Source of the DNA: DAOUBP01 sp964474695
Lineage (GTDB): Bacteria > Chloroflexota > Anaerolineae > CG2-30-64-16
Reading direction: 5' to 3'
Assembly (NCBI GenBank): GCA_964474695.1
Contig: CAYYTK010000019.1
Span: 1 to 64,000, forward strand
Length of the DNA stretch: 64,000 nucleotides
In this document: positions 18,975 through 28,959 of the stretch, piece after piece
How positions within the stretch are numbered: the stretch's first letter is position 1
How the letters are laid out: each line of letters starts with the position of its first letter
Made by a program: the position numbers and the translations under genes
Notes under the pieces: model-generated
Told to the model about the DNA's origin: nothing
Seen by the model: only the letters and a program-made list of their open reading frames with translations
The model's database searches: none

Positions 18975-19850
18975 ATGACCTATTTCTCGCAACAAGCACT
19001 GAACGCCCTCCAGTTAGGCAGCATTTACGCACTGATCGCCTTGGGCTACACCATGGTCTACGGCATTCTGACCATGATCAACTTCGCGCACGGCGATCTG
19101 TTCATGGTTGGAGCGTTCGTCTGTTTCGTGGCAGCAGGGCTGCTGCATCTGCCCTTCGTGCCCACCCTGCTGATCTCGATGGCAGCCGTCGCGCTGCTGG
19201 GGGTCATCATCGAGCGGCTGGCCTACAAGCCGCTGCGAAACGCCCCACGCGTCTCGGCCATCATCACCGCGCTGGGCGTCGGCATCTTCCTCGAAAACTT
19301 CACCCTGGCGCTCGATCCTTACCCTGAGAGCATCCCGCAACTCATCCCGAATATCGTCTGGAACGTGGGAGGGGTCTCCATCTCGCTCCTGCAAGTGCTG
19401 ATCATCCTGCTCTCGATCGGATTGATGCTGCTGCTGGACTTCATCGTGCGCCGGACGATGGTAGGCATGGCCATGCGTGCGATTTCGTGGGACAAAACAA
19501 TCGTGCCGCTGATGGGCGTGCCGCTGAATCTGGTCATCTCGATCACTTTCGCCATCGGCACCAGCCTGGGTGCGGCGGCCGGCACCATGTACAGCCTGGC
19601 TTTCCCGGTCATCGACCCATATATGGGCATCATCATCGGCTGGAAGGCATTCATCGCGGCCGTGGTCGGTGGCATCGGCAACATCCGTGGGGCGATGATC
19701 GGCGGATTCATCCTGGGTGCGGTGGAGGTCTTTGTGGCGGGATACGGCAAGTCCACCTATCGGGATTTCGTCGCGTTTGCGCTCCTGCTGATCCTGCTCA
19801 TCTTCCGCCCGTATGGGATCCTGGGCAAACCGCGGCCCCAGAAGGTGTAA
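18975..19850 (+). CDS. livH: Branched-chain amino acid ABC transporter permease LivH
   Basis: 291 residues, eight or so membrane segments. It has the LivH signature start 'ALQLGSIYALIALGYTMVYGILTMINFAHGD' and the 'GGIGNIRGAMIGGFILG' cytoplasmic loop that docks the ATPases. It pairs with LivM and lies 2 bp from it. The loop and length are typical of the family. Confidence 0.92.
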   Translation: MTYFSQQALNALQLGSIYALIALGYTMVYGILTMINFAHGDLFMVGAFVCFVAAGLLHLPFVPTLLISMAAVALLGVIIERLAYKPLRNAPRVSAIITALGVGIFLENFTLALDPYPESIPQLIPNIVWNVGGVSISLLQVLIILLSIGLMLLLDFIVRRTMVGMAMRAISWDKTIVPLMGVPLNLVISITFAIGTSLGAAAGTMYSLAFPVIDPYMGIIIGWKAFIAAVVGGIGNIRGAMIGGFILGAVEVFVAGYGKSTYRDFVAFALLLILLIFRPYGILGKPRPQKV

Positions 19851-19852
19851 CG

Positions 19853-20903
19853 ATGACAACTCAACCTTCAACCAAGAAGTCCTGGGCCGCGCGCTGGGAG
19901 GCGCTGATGGCAAATCGCCGCGTGCTGCCGATCCTGCTGCTCGTCGGCCTGCTCTTGTCCTTCGCCATCCCCGCGTTCGGCCTGCTCGACCAATATGTGC
20001 AATTGATCCTCATGTACGTGGGGATCAACATCATCCTGAGCGCCAGCCTGAACCTGGTCAACGGCTACATGGGCGAGTTCTCGGTCGGTCATGCCGGTTT
20101 CATGGCCGTCGGAGCTTATGTCGCCTCCATCCTGACCGTGCGCGTGTTTCCTGAAAGCACCCTGGCGTTCCTCTTCCCGGTGGCTCTGATCGCTGGCGGG
20201 CTGGCGGCAGCCCTGGCCGGCCTCGTTGTCGCGCTGCCCTCGTTCAAGACCCGCGGCGACTACCTGGCCATCGTCACCCTGGCGTTCCTGATGATCGTCA
20301 AGTCAGTCATCGAAAACATCGAGGCGATTGGCGGGCCGCGCGGGTTCCTGGGCATGTCGAAGCTGACGACGTTGCCCTGGACCTTCGTCTGGGTGGTGAT
20401 CGCGCTGTGGGTGATCCGCAACTTCATCTACTCCAATTATGGCCGGGGGGTGATTTCGATCCGCGAAGACGAAATCGCCAGCGACCTGATGGGGGTGGAC
20501 ACAAAGCGGGTTAAGCTTCTGGCGTTCACTATCTCCGCCTTCTTCACAGGCGTCGCCGGTGGGCTGTTCGCTCACGTCCTCCAATTCATCAACCCGCGCG
20601 TGTTCGATATCGTCAAGTCCACCGATATCCTGATCATGGTTTACCTGGGCGGCATCGGCTCGATTGCCGGCTCGGCCATCGGCGCGACCATTTACACGGT
20701 GCTGCTGGAGGTGCTCCGCCCGCTTGGGGTGTGGCGCATGGTGCTCATGCCGTTGGTCCTGGTGATCCTGATGATCTATCGGCCGCGCGGGATCATGGGG
20801 CTGCGTGAGTTACGCTGGTTCGTGCCCGGCTATGATCTGCTCGCCAGCCGGCTCTGGCGCAAAGCGCATGCAGCCAGCAGCCCTGCCCCACAGGAGGTGT
20901 CCG

Positions 20904-20914
<11 letters not shown>
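19853..20914 (+). CDS. livM: Branched-chain amino acid ABC transporter permease LivM
   Basis: 353 residues. It has 'NLVNGYMGEFSVGHAGFMAVGAYVA', 'RGDYLAIVTLAF', 'REDEIASDLMGVDTKRVKLLAF' and 'GGIGSIAGSAIGA', all LivM hallmarks. The start at 19853 follows the LivH stop by 2 nt; the longer frame from 19487 is inside livH. Its end overlaps livG by 11 nt. Confidence 0.92.
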
Positions 20915-21706
<792 letters not shown>

Positions 21707-21710
<4 letters not shown>

Positions 21711-22441
21711 GCGAACAGATCGCGAGCCGCGAAGGTGTAGTGCTTTCAGTTCAGGACCTCAAGGTTGTCTACGGCAATATCAAGGCGGTCAAAGGCATCT
21801 CCTTCGACGTGCATGAAGGGGAGATCGTAACCTTGATCGGCGCGAACGGCGCGGGCAAGTCCTCAACGCTGCGCGCCATCTCGGGCGTGGCGCCTTACAC
21901 CGGCCAGATCCTCTATCGCGGCCAGGACATGCGGCGCGTTCCAGCCGACCAGATCGTCGCGTTGGGCCTGGCCCAGGTGCCGGAAGGCCGCGGCATTTTC
22001 GGCAACCTGACCGTGCTGGAAAACCTGAAGCTGGCAACCTGGAAGCGCCGAGATAAGGCCGCCATCCGCACGGATTACGAGCGCGTCTTCGCCATCTTCC
22101 CGCGGCTGAATGAGCGCAAAAACCAGCTTGGCGGCACATTGTCAGGCGGTGAGCAGCAGATGCTGGCGGTGGGACGCGCCCTGATGAGCCGCGGACGCAT
22201 GCTGCTCCTCGACGAACCCTCAATGGGGCTGGCGCCCGTGCTCGTGCGCGAGATCTTCCGGGTGGTGACGGAGATCAACCAGGCCGGCGTCACAGTCCTT
22301 CTTGTGGAACAAAACGCGAACATGGCCTTGCGCACGGCGCACCGCGGCTATGTGCTTGAGACCGGAACCATCGCCCTCTCAGGCACAGGCCAGGAATTGC
22401 TCGGGAATCCTCGGGTCAAGGAAGCGTACCTGGGCGGGTGA
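21707..22441 (+). CDS. livF: Branched-chain amino acid ABC transporter ATPase LivF
   Basis: 244 residues. Walker A 'GANGAGKSSTLRAISG', 'GRGIFGNLTVLENLKLA', signature 'LSGGEQQMLAVGRALMS' and Walker B 'MLLLDEPSMGLAP'. The ATGA overlap with livG shows translational coupling. Last gene of the liv set; a GGTGTGGG-type repeat separates it from alr. Confidence 0.92.
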
Positions 22442-22469
22442 CGTGTGGGGGTGTGGGGGTGTGGGAGTG

Positions 22470-23645
22470 ATGGATACGGCCGGACTGCAATCTGCTCTTA
22501 CCTGGGCCGAGATCGACCTGGATGCAATTGCCTACAACGTCGCGGCGTTCAAACGCCATGTGGGTGAAAAAGTCGAGGTGTTCGCAGTTGTCAAGGCTAA
22601 CGCTTACGGCCACGGCGCGGCGCCGGTGGCGCGTGCCGCGCTGGCGGCAGGGGCGACACGGCTGGCAGTGCATCGCGCCATCGAAGGCATCGAGCTGCGG
22701 CAGGCCGGGATCGAAGCCCCCATTCTGTTGTTGGGCTATACGCCGCCCGCCGGCGCCGCCGACGTCGTCCGTTGGCGGCTGACTCCCAGCCTGATGACCC
22801 CTGAGTTCGCGCAGGCCCTCGCCGCGTGCGCAGAGGCGGCCGGCGTCACTGTGCCGGCGCATATCAAGGTGGATACGGGCATGAGCCGCTACGGCCTGCT
22901 GCCGGCCGAGGTGGCGGAATTCGCCCGCAGCTTGCAGGCCCTGCCGGGAATTCGCATCGAAGGGCTCTTCACCCACTTTGCTACGGCCGACGCCGCCGAC
23001 CAGACGCACGTGCGGGAGCAGTTGACCGTGTTTCGGGAGGTGCTGAGCGGGCTGCGGAACGCCGGCATCCCGATTCCCCTGGCCCACACGGCCAACAGTG
23101 CGGCCACCATGCGCCTGCCTGAGGCGCACTTCGACGCCGTGCGTGTCGGCATTGCCATGTACGGGTTGGATCCCTCAGACGAGTGGCCGCCCGTCTTCGA
23201 GATTCGACCCGCGCTGACGTTGAAAAGTCGTGTCAGTCGCGTTCGTGAGCTGCCCGCGGGGGCCGGCATCAGCTACGGCCGTACTTTCGTGACCGCGGTC
23301 CCCGCCAGGGTGGCGCTCGTCCCCGTGGGCTACGGCGACGGCTACCATCGCATCCTGTCGAATCTCGGCAGCGTGCTCGTTTGCGGACGGCGCGCACCGA
23401 TACGCGGCCGCGTGTGCATGGATCAATTCGTCGTCGATATCTCGGACATCGGGGGCGTTCGGCAGGATGATGAGGTCGTGCTGATCGGCCGGCAGGAGAA
23501 GGAGCACATCCGCGCCGAAGAAGTGGCGCGCCTCGCCGGCACGATCAATTACGAGGTGACCACCTCCCTGCTGCCCAGGGTGGCCCGTGCCTATCTGCGG
23601 AGCGGGCAGATCACCGAGATGGTCATACCGGCCTGCTCGGCGTAA
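22470..23645 (+). CDS. alr: Alanine racemase
   Basis: 391 residues. The PLP lysine is in 'VFAVVKANAYGHGA' and the catalytic Tyr is in 'GAGISYGRTF'. 'DTGMSRYG', 'FTHFATAD' and 'RVCMDQFVVDIS' complete the fold type III pattern. It supplies D-alanine for peptidoglycan. The start ATG at 22470 follows livF by 28 nt; it may be read from the liv promoter as well as a local one. The longer frame from 22302 lies inside livF. Confidence 0.92.
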   Translation: MDTAGLQSALTWAEIDLDAIAYNVAAFKRHVGEKVEVFAVVKANAYGHGAAPVARAALAAGATRLAVHRAIEGIELRQAGIEAPILLLGYTPPAGAADVVRWRLTPSLMTPEFAQALAACAEAAGVTVPAHIKVDTGMSRYGLLPAEVAEFARSLQALPGIRIEGLFTHFATADAADQTHVREQLTVFREVLSGLRNAGIPIPLAHTANSAATMRLPEAHFDAVRVGIAMYGLDPSDEWPPVFEIRPALTLKSRVSRVRELPAGAGISYGRTFVTAVPARVALVPVGYGDGYHRILSNLGSVLVCGRRAPIRGRVCMDQFVVDISDIGGVRQDDEVVLIGRQEKEHIRAEEVARLAGTINYEVTTSLLPRVARAYLRSGQITEMVIPACSA

Positions 23646-23655
23646 TCCAGCTTAC

Positions 23656-23684
23656 TTGACGCGCTAACGGACTTAAGATACACT
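23656..23684 (+). promoter_or_regulatory. Promoter of the leader RNA upstream of cysK
   Basis: TTGACG (23656-23661) and TACACT (23679-23684) with a 17-bp spacer, just after the alr stop. Transcription would begin near 23691, about 375 nt before cysK. Confidence 0.65.
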
Positions 23685-23690
23685 CGCCCA

Positions 23691-23990
23691 TAAGAAGAGG
23701 CAAACGAAAAGTGATCCTGCATTCCCGTCGAACTGTCGCCCGCACGTGCTCGTGTTCTGAGCGGGCGTGAGCCGGCAACCAACGCCGGCCACGCTCGCTG
23801 AGATCGCATGCACAGCGATGGGTCGCGCAAGGAATAGGCCGAGAGCTAAATGTTCGGCGGTGTAAGTCAGCGGTGTCGCTGTCATGCACATTCGATTCAC
23901 ACCTCAAGCCATCTAGCCTCCAATCCAACAGCCAGAATCCAGCCAAGGCTCATCGCAGGACAAACGTGTCCGGATGAGCCTTTCGTATTG
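23691..23990 (+). ncRNA. Structured RNA candidate (free RNA or cysK leader)
   Basis: About 300 nt between a promoter and an intrinsic terminator, without a supported ORF. Hairpins are visible throughout. They include CGCCCGC/GCGGGCG enclosing CACG/CGTG, GCCGGC/GCCGGC around AACCAAC, ATCGC/GCGAT, GCCGA/TCGGC and CAGCG/CGCTG. I looked for T-box, SAM-I, tmRNA, RNase P and 6S sequence blocks and did not find them. It may be a small RNA or a regulated leader of the cysK-cysE operon with its terminator as the switch. The 422-bp gap alr-cysK holds this, the terminator and a tandem repeat. Confidence 0.45.
23947..23990 (+). terminator. Intrinsic terminator upstream of cysK
   Basis: Stem GGCTCATC/GATGAGCC continued by GGACA/TGTCC with an AACG loop, followed by TTTCGTATT. 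It lies 78 bp before the cysK start, so it either ends the upstream RNA or acts as an attenuator. Confidence 0.7.
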
Positions 23991-24013
23991 CTTCAAGCCA
24001 TTTTATCCAACAG

Positions 24014-24052
24014 TACGCAATACGCAGCACGTAGTACGCAACACGCAACACG
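24014..24052. repeat. Seven-bp tandem repeat (TACGCAA type)
   Basis: Five and a half units of TACGCAA/CACGCAA (one degenerate, CACGTAG). It is the same unit as at 7988-8040 and ends 15 bp before cysK. Confidence 0.85.
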
Positions 24053-24067
24053 TCTCATGGAGGAATC

Positions 24068-25003
24068 ATGCCTAACATCGCCGATAACATCACCCAACTC
24101 ATCGGTAACACACCCCTGGTGCGGCTGCGAAAGGTGACAGCCGGGGCGGCCGCCGAGATCCTGGTCAAACTGGAATTCCAGAACCCCGGCGGCAGCGTGA
24201 AGGATCGCATCGCACTCGCCATGATCGAGGCCGCCGAAGCTGCCGGCCAACTCGGCCCCGACACCATCATCCTGGAGCCGACCAGCGGCAACACGGGCAT
24301 CGGCCTGGCGATGGTCGCCGCAGCCAAAGGGTACCGCTGCGCCCTGGTGATGCCCGACACGATGAGCCGGGAACGCCGCCTGCTCTTGCGCGCCTACGGC
24401 GCTGAGCTGGTGCTGACCCCCGGCAGCGAAGGGATGAAGGGCGCCATCCGCACCGCCAGGGAGCTGGCAGCCAGCGATGCCCGCTACTTCATCCCGCAGC
24501 AGTTCGAAAACGCGGCCAACCCCGCTATCCACCGCCGCACCACCGCCGAGGAGATTTGGCGCGACACCGGCGGCGCCCTGGATATCTTCGTGGCCGGCGT
24601 GGGCACCGGCGGAACCATTACGGGCGTGGCCCAAGTGCTCAAGCAGCGCTTGCCCAACCTGAAGGTCATCGCCGTGGAGCCGGCGGCTTCACCGGTGCTT
24701 TCCGGGGGAACGCCCGGCCCGCACAAGATCCAGGGCATCGGCGCAGGGTTCGTGCCCGGCGTGCTGGACACTCACTTGATCGATGAGATCATCCAGGTGA
24801 GCAACGACGAGGCCCTCGAGATGGCCCGCCGCCTGCCGCGCGAAGAAGGCCTGCTGGTGGGCATCAGCTCCGGCGCCGCGGTCCATGCCGCGCTGCAAGT
24901 TGCACTGAGGCCTGAAAACGCCGGCCGGCGGATTGTCGCGATCGTGCCATCGAACGGAGAACGCTATCTGAGCACCGCGTTATTCTCGCATCTGGTCGAT
25001 TAA
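24068..25003 (+). CDS. cysK: Cysteine synthase (O-acetylserine sulfhydrylase)
   Basis: 311 residues. The PLP lysine lies in 'NPGGSVKDRIALAMIE', with 'TSGNTGIGLAMVAAAKGY' and 'GVGTGGTITGVAQVLKQ' binding the substrate and phosphate. 'QQFENAANPAIHRRTT' is also typical. It makes cysteine from O-acetylserine and sulfide. GGAGGA lies 5 nt before the ATG. cysE, which makes O-acetylserine, follows 17 nt later. Confidence 0.93.
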   Translation: MPNIADNITQLIGNTPLVRLRKVTAGAAAEILVKLEFQNPGGSVKDRIALAMIEAAEAAGQLGPDTIILEPTSGNTGIGLAMVAAAKGYRCALVMPDTMSRERRLLLRAYGAELVLTPGSEGMKGAIRTARELAASDARYFIPQQFENAANPAIHRRTTAEEIWRDTGGALDIFVAGVGTGGTITGVAQVLKQRLPNLKVIAVEPAASPVLSGGTPGPHKIQGIGAGFVPGVLDTHLIDEIIQVSNDEALEMARRLPREEGLLVGISSGAAVHAALQVALRPENAGRRIVAIVPSNGERYLSTALFSHLVD

Positions 25004-25020
25004 CCCATCAGGAGCTTCCT

Positions 25021-25719
25021 ATGTTGGCTACCCTACGTCGCGACATCCAGGCTGTGCTCGATCGCGATCCGGCAGCACGCTCGGCGTGGGAGATCGTGCT
25101 GCTCTATCCCGGCCTGCATGCCCTCTGGCTGCACCGGCTGGCCCACATGCTGTGGCGCAGCGGCTTCAAGGGCGGGGCGCGGCTCGTCAGCAACATCTCA
25201 CGCTTCTTCACCGGCATCGAAATCCACCCCGGCGCCCGGATCGGTTCCGGCTTCTTCATCGATCACGGCATGGGCACGGTGATCGGGGAGACGGCCGAAA
25301 TCGGCGAAGACGTGACGTTGTATCACAATGTCACGTTGGGTGGGGTCAGTTGGGAGAAGGTGAAACGGCATCCCACGCTGGAGGATCATGTGGTGGTTGG
25401 CGCCGGCGCGCAGATTCTGGGACCGATCCGCATCGGCGCGCACAGCCGCATCGGGGCCAACTCGGTGGTTGTGAAGGACGTGCCGCCCGGCTCGGTAGTG
25501 GTCGGAGTTCCCGGCCGCGTCAAAGCGCGCAACGGCGACGCGCCCGAGCCGGAGCGCATCGACCTCCGGCATGACAGCTTGCCCGACCCGCGCAATGAGT
25601 TGCTCCGCCACCTCACCGCGCGGATCGTCGCCCTGGAAAGCAACCTCCAGCACTCACGCCCGGCGAACGAGCGCCAGGCCGCAGATGCGTGGGTGGAGAG
25701 CGAGGGCAGTCATATCTGA
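25021..25719 (+). CDS. cysE: Serine O-acetyltransferase
   Basis: 232 residues. An N-terminal helical part is followed by a left-handed beta-helix with 'IHPGARIGSGFFIDHGMGTVIGETAEIGEDVTLYHNVTLGG' (catalytic His and hexapeptide repeats) and 'VGAGAQILGPIRIG'. It acetylates serine from acetyl-CoA, the first step of cysteine synthesis. The C-terminal 60 residues extend beyond the family's core and lack the usual terminal Ile, so inhibition by cysteine may be weak. Confidence 0.93.
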   Translation: MLATLRRDIQAVLDRDPAARSAWEIVLLYPGLHALWLHRLAHMLWRSGFKGGARLVSNISRFFTGIEIHPGARIGSGFFIDHGMGTVIGETAEIGEDVTLYHNVTLGGVSWEKVKRHPTLEDHVVVGAGAQILGPIRIGAHSRIGANSVVVKDVPPGSVVVGVPGRVKARNGDAPEPERIDLRHDSLPDPRNELLRHLTARIVALESNLQHSRPANERQAADAWVESEGSHI

Positions 25720-25749
25720 TCGGCCAGCCCACCCTCGCGGCTGCCGGGT

Positions 25750-26610
25750 TCAAACGAGTCCGCGCAGATGCGCGATCCCCCGCTGGGCGGCCGTCTCCGC
25801 ATCCGGGAGGGGCAGGAACTCCCCGGAGATGAAGCCGCTGTAGCCCGCCGCAGCGAGCGATCGGAGGATCGCGGCGAAGTCCAGGTGTCCGGCGCCCGGA
25901 TACCAGCGGTTCGAGTCGGCCACGTGGAAGTGGAAGATCCGGTCGCCGGCCTGACGGATGCTGTCCTCGATGGATGGCTCCTCGATGTTCATGTGAAAGG
26001 TATCGGCCAGCAGTCCCAGGTTAGGAGCGCCCACGCGTTCGATCAACGCCAGTCCCTGCGCCACCGTATTGATCAACGTCGTCTCATAGCGGTTGATCGG
26101 CTCAAGCGCCAGGCGCACCCCGGCGCCCGCAGCGGCGTCACAGCACTCAGCCAGCGCGGCGACCAGCCAGGCCATCGCCTGGTCGGAAGTCACCCCCGGC
26201 CGCAGGATGCCGCGCAGCAGGCCGATGATGACCACCGGATGACGATCCGCCGCGCCCAGGCGCCGGGCCAGCGGAAGGTGGCTCTTCAACCGGGCGATGG
26301 CGGCCGCGCGCACCTCGGCCGCGGGGTCGGTGAAGGAGAGCCCTTCCTCGCCCCAGGCCTGGCCCGTGCCGATCGCCGGCACCGTCAGCCCGGCCGCGGC
26401 CACCTTCGCCCGAACCTCATCGGGATCCAGCAGAGCCGGCTCACGCACTGCCAGCTCTGCGCCATCGTAACCGTATCCGGCGATCCGCGCCAGGTTGGCC
26501 TCGAAATCCCCCTTGAACGTCGCCGCAGCGAAGCGGGCCGGCTGTGTGGACAGCACGACGCTGAAGCGTGGCGCGCCGGCCACTCCTCGGGCCGCAGTCC
26601 GCAACGTCAT
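25750..26610 (-). CDS. iolO: 5-keto-L-gluconate epimerase (IolO-like)
   Basis: 286 residues, xylose isomerase-like TIM barrel. 'FSVVLST', 'ATFKGDF', 'AIGTGQAWGEEGLSFTDP', 'PINRYETTLINT', 'LLADTFHMNIEEPSI' and 'FHFHVADSNRWYPGAGHLDF' closely follow Thermotoga maritima IolO (TM0416). That enzyme converts 5-keto-L-gluconate to D-tagaturonate in inositol breakdown. Glu, Asp and His metal ligands are present. AAGGAG precedes the ATG. Last gene of the lacI-led operon, convergent with cysE. Confidence 0.8.
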   Translation of the reverse strand: MTLRTAARGVAGAPRFSVVLSTQPARFAAATFKGDFEANLARIAGYGYDGAELAVREPALLDPDEVRAKVAAAGLTVPAIGTGQAWGEEGLSFTDPAAEVRAAAIARLKSHLPLARRLGAADRHPVVIIGLLRGILRPGVTSDQAMAWLVAALAECCDAAAGAGVRLALEPINRYETTLINTVAQGLALIERVGAPNLGLLADTFHMNIEEPSIEDSIRQAGDRIFHFHVADSNRWYPGAGHLDFAAILRSLAAAGYSGFISGEFLPLPDAETAAQRGIAHLRGLV

Positions 26611-26634
26611 TTTCTGGCTCCTTTGCCGCCGGTG

Positions 26635-27831
26635 TCAGTCCGCCACGTACGTGATCTTGCACTCAGTCCGATCGGTTTGCAGCTTGATGATGTTCTCCGG
26701 CACCTCGGCCAAAGCGATCTTCTTGGTGCTGATGCGCGTCATGTCCATGCCGGAGGCCATACACTCGATCACGCGCGGGAAGTTACCGTGTCCCGAGTGG
26801 CCCTGCGCGCCGATGATGCTCGCGCGGCGCACCTGCAGCACTTCGCCGGTCACCGGCATCTTGGCTTCCGCGCGGGCCGTCACCACGACGCGGCTGTTCA
26901 ACGTCCGGCCTTCCCAGATCACGCGCTCGATGCCGGGATAGACGACGGTGGGCAGGCCGGTCGCCTCCATGAAGAGGTCCGCGCCCATCCCCTCCGTGAT
27001 CTCCAGCACGCGGTCGGCAAAGTCCTCTTTGAGCGGGTTGATGACGTAGTCCGCGCCGACCTGCAGCGCCAGCCGGGTGCGCTCTTCCTGCGGCTCAGAG
27101 AGGATCACTTGCGACGCGCCGGCGCGCTTGAGGATGGCACAGGCCGCCAGGCCAATCGGCCCGCCGCCCAGGATGACCACGCGGTCGCCCGGCCGGATGC
27201 CGCCGCCGCGCTCGATCACGGCGTTATAGGCGACGCTGGTGGGTTCAACCAGGCTGCCGGCGATGAAGAGCTCATCGTCCTTGTAGACCTTCTTCAACGG
27301 CTCCAGGCTCCACAGCGTGCGCGAGGGCAGCACCATGTATCTGGCGTACGCGCCGTTGACGTTGAAGCCCACCTCGTCCAGCCGCTCGCAGTGGTTGGGC
27401 TGCCCATCGGCGCACGGCTTGCACTGCGCGCACCAGAGCATCTCCTCTGATGTGACCGGCTCGCCACCCTTGAACGGCTTGTTCGTCCGCTTGTCGAACG
27501 CCTTCTTGCCCGCCTCCACGACCACGCCGGAGAACTCGTGCCCCAGGATGCAAGGGAAGCCGGTCAAGCCGGGGTAGAAGATGTAGCCATCCGCCTCCGC
27601 CTGCGCCATGTGGACATCGGAGCCGCAGATGCCGCACGCCTTCACTTCCAACAGCACTTCATCCGGCCCCGGCGTCGGGATGTCGTACTCCCGAATCTCG
27701 AGCCTGGGATTCTTCCACACCAGGCTGCCCAGATAGGTCTGGCGGCCCTCGATATCCTTGGCGCCGAGCTTGAAACCGGGCTTGGGCGCCCAATCAGCGA
27801 CCAGGGTCACACCCTGCATTTTGCCTTTCAT
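26635..27831 (-). CDS. iolM: scyllo-inosose 3-dehydrogenase-like Zn alcohol dehydrogenase (IolM)
   Basis: 398 residues, medium-chain dehydrogenase. Catalytic Zn site 'ACGICGSDVHM' and 'LGHEF'; a Cys-rich segment (CAQCKPCADGQPNHC) supplies the structural Zn ligands. The NAD site is 'VVILGGGPIGLAACAI'. The opening 'AKDIEGRQTYLGSLVWKNP' is peculiar to the IolM subgroup (T. maritima TM0412), which oxidises scyllo-inosose to the 1,3-diketone. It lies 3 bp after iolN. The assignment is strengthened by iolN, iolO and an IolG-like gene in one operon. Confidence 0.78.
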   Translation of the reverse strand: MKGKMQGVTLVADWAPKPGFKLGAKDIEGRQTYLGSLVWKNPRLEIREYDIPTPGPDEVLLEVKACGICGSDVHMAQAEADGYIFYPGLTGFPCILGHEFSGVVVEAGKKAFDKRTNKPFKGGEPVTSEEMLWCAQCKPCADGQPNHCERLDEVGFNVNGAYARYMVLPSRTLWSLEPLKKVYKDDELFIAGSLVEPTSVAYNAVIERGGGIRPGDRVVILGGGPIGLAACAILKRAGASQVILSEPQEERTRLALQVGADYVINPLKEDFADRVLEITEGMGADLFMEATGLPTVVYPGIERVIWEGRTLNSRVVVTARAEAKMPVTGEVLQVRRASIIGAQGHSGHGNFPRVIECMASGMDMTRISTKKIALAEVPENIIKLQTDRTECKITYVAD

Positions 27832-27834
27832 ACC

Positions 27835-28959
27835 CTATACCTCCGTGCCCTGGCCGATGCGCGGCAGCGCGTAGACCGGCTTCCAACCCTTGCTCAGCGG
27901 CTCGCGCAAGTAGGGCTCCATCTCCTGCTCGGTGCGCAGCGTGACTTCCTCCACCGGCGGCGTCGTGCCCGCCGGGAAGGCCGCCAGCACGTGGTCGTTC
28001 CACAGCGTCAGGTACTTCAGGATCGCGGCGACCGGCCGCTTGGCCTTCTCCGCCGCGCCGTGCGTAGACTTGCCTACCACACCCTCCGGCGTGGCCGCGA
28101 TCTCGATGGCAAAGTGCCCCTCGCCCTCCGACCACCGGGACGGGCGGCCGAAGGGGTCCACCGACTTATCGAAGTGGCCGTCGGGCAGATACGATTTGCC
28201 TTCGGTGTCGACCGCGTAGGCCATGTCCACCATATCGGGGTGCAGCAGCAGCCCCAGCGAGGTCTCCGACTCATCGGCGTGCACGAAGTTGGTATCCAGC
28301 CGGCCGCCGCGGTCGGTGGCGCGGAAGAACTCGCGGACGCCGCGGTGCCAGTCGATCACCCGGAAGATGCCGGGAAGCTGGTAGCGCTTCTGGAATTCCT
28401 GCACGGCGGATTCGAGCATCCAGAGCTGGCCGTGGTTATTGACGATGAGCTGCTTGCGGAAGCCATCGTTCCACAGGCCCAGCATCACGTCGATCATCAT
28501 CTCGCGGACGACATGCTCGCGGACGATGACCGTGCCGGGCATGCCCATGTGATGATACGGATGGCCCCCGTAGTTCAACGGCGGCAGCGCCAGGTTGACG
28601 GGCGCGCCGCGCCTGGCCGTGAAACGACGCACCGCCTCACAAATCTGGCTGACGTAGAGGGTGTCAGACGCGCTGGGCAGGTGTTGGCCGTGAAGCTCCG
28701 TACACCCGACCGGGATGAAGACGATGTCGTTCTTCTTCCGGTTGGCTTCCACCTGCCAGCGCACCGTCGTCTGGATGTACGAACCGGACTTGCCCCATTC
28801 GACCGGCGAAGGGACGCCGTAGTCGGCCAGGATCGCGTCGATCTCCGCGTCGCTCGCATCCCAGACCGCCTTCTTGAGCCGCCCGACCTCGTTGTCCTCA
28901 AAGAAGAGGTCGGGAAGTTCGGTGGGGAGAAGTCCCTGAGGGATTACTTGACTTGTCAT
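27835..28959 (-). CDS. iolN: 3-dehydro-scyllo-inosose hydrolase-like creatininase-family protein (IolN)
   Basis: 374 residues. It has the creatininase fold pattern: 'IVFIPVGCTELHGQHLPSASDTL' (Glu, His, Asp metal ligands), 'NYGGHPYHHMG' and 'NNHGQLWML'. In T. maritima the creatininase-superfamily IolN (TM0413) opens the ring of the diketone made by IolM and is encoded beside it. The same adjacency is seen here. An ordinary creatinine amidohydrolase is less likely in this setting. It overlaps the isomerase upstream by 4 nt. Confidence 0.75.
   Translation of the reverse strand: MTSQVIPQGLLPTELPDLFFEDNEVGRLKKAVWDASDAEIDAILADYGVPSPVEWGKSGSYIQTTVRWQVEANRKKNDIVFIPVGCTELHGQHLPSASDTLYVSQICEAVRRFTARRGAPVNLALPPLNYGGHPYHHMGMPGTVIVREHVVREMMIDVMLGLWNDGFRKQLIVNNHGQLWMLESAVQEFQKRYQLPGIFRVIDWHRGVREFFRATDRGGRLDTNFVHADESETSLGLLLHPDMVDMAYAVDTEGKSYLPDGHFDKSVDPFGRPSRWSEGEGHFAIEIAATPEGVVGKSTHGAAEKAKRPVAAILKYLTLWNDHVLAAFPAGTTPPVEEVTLRTEQEMEPYLREPLSKGWKPVYALPRIGQGTEV

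Noticed and set aside
23656..24067. T-box, SAM riboswitch, tmRNA, RNase P RNA or 6S RNA upstream of cysK
   Set aside because: None of the conserved sequence blocks of these RNAs was found; a short GCCGGCAACC is part of a simple hairpin.
27835..28959. Ordinary creatininase
   Set aside because: The domain is creatininase-like, but the neighbours IolM, IolO and an IolG-like gene make the inositol ring-opening hydrolase IolN more likely.
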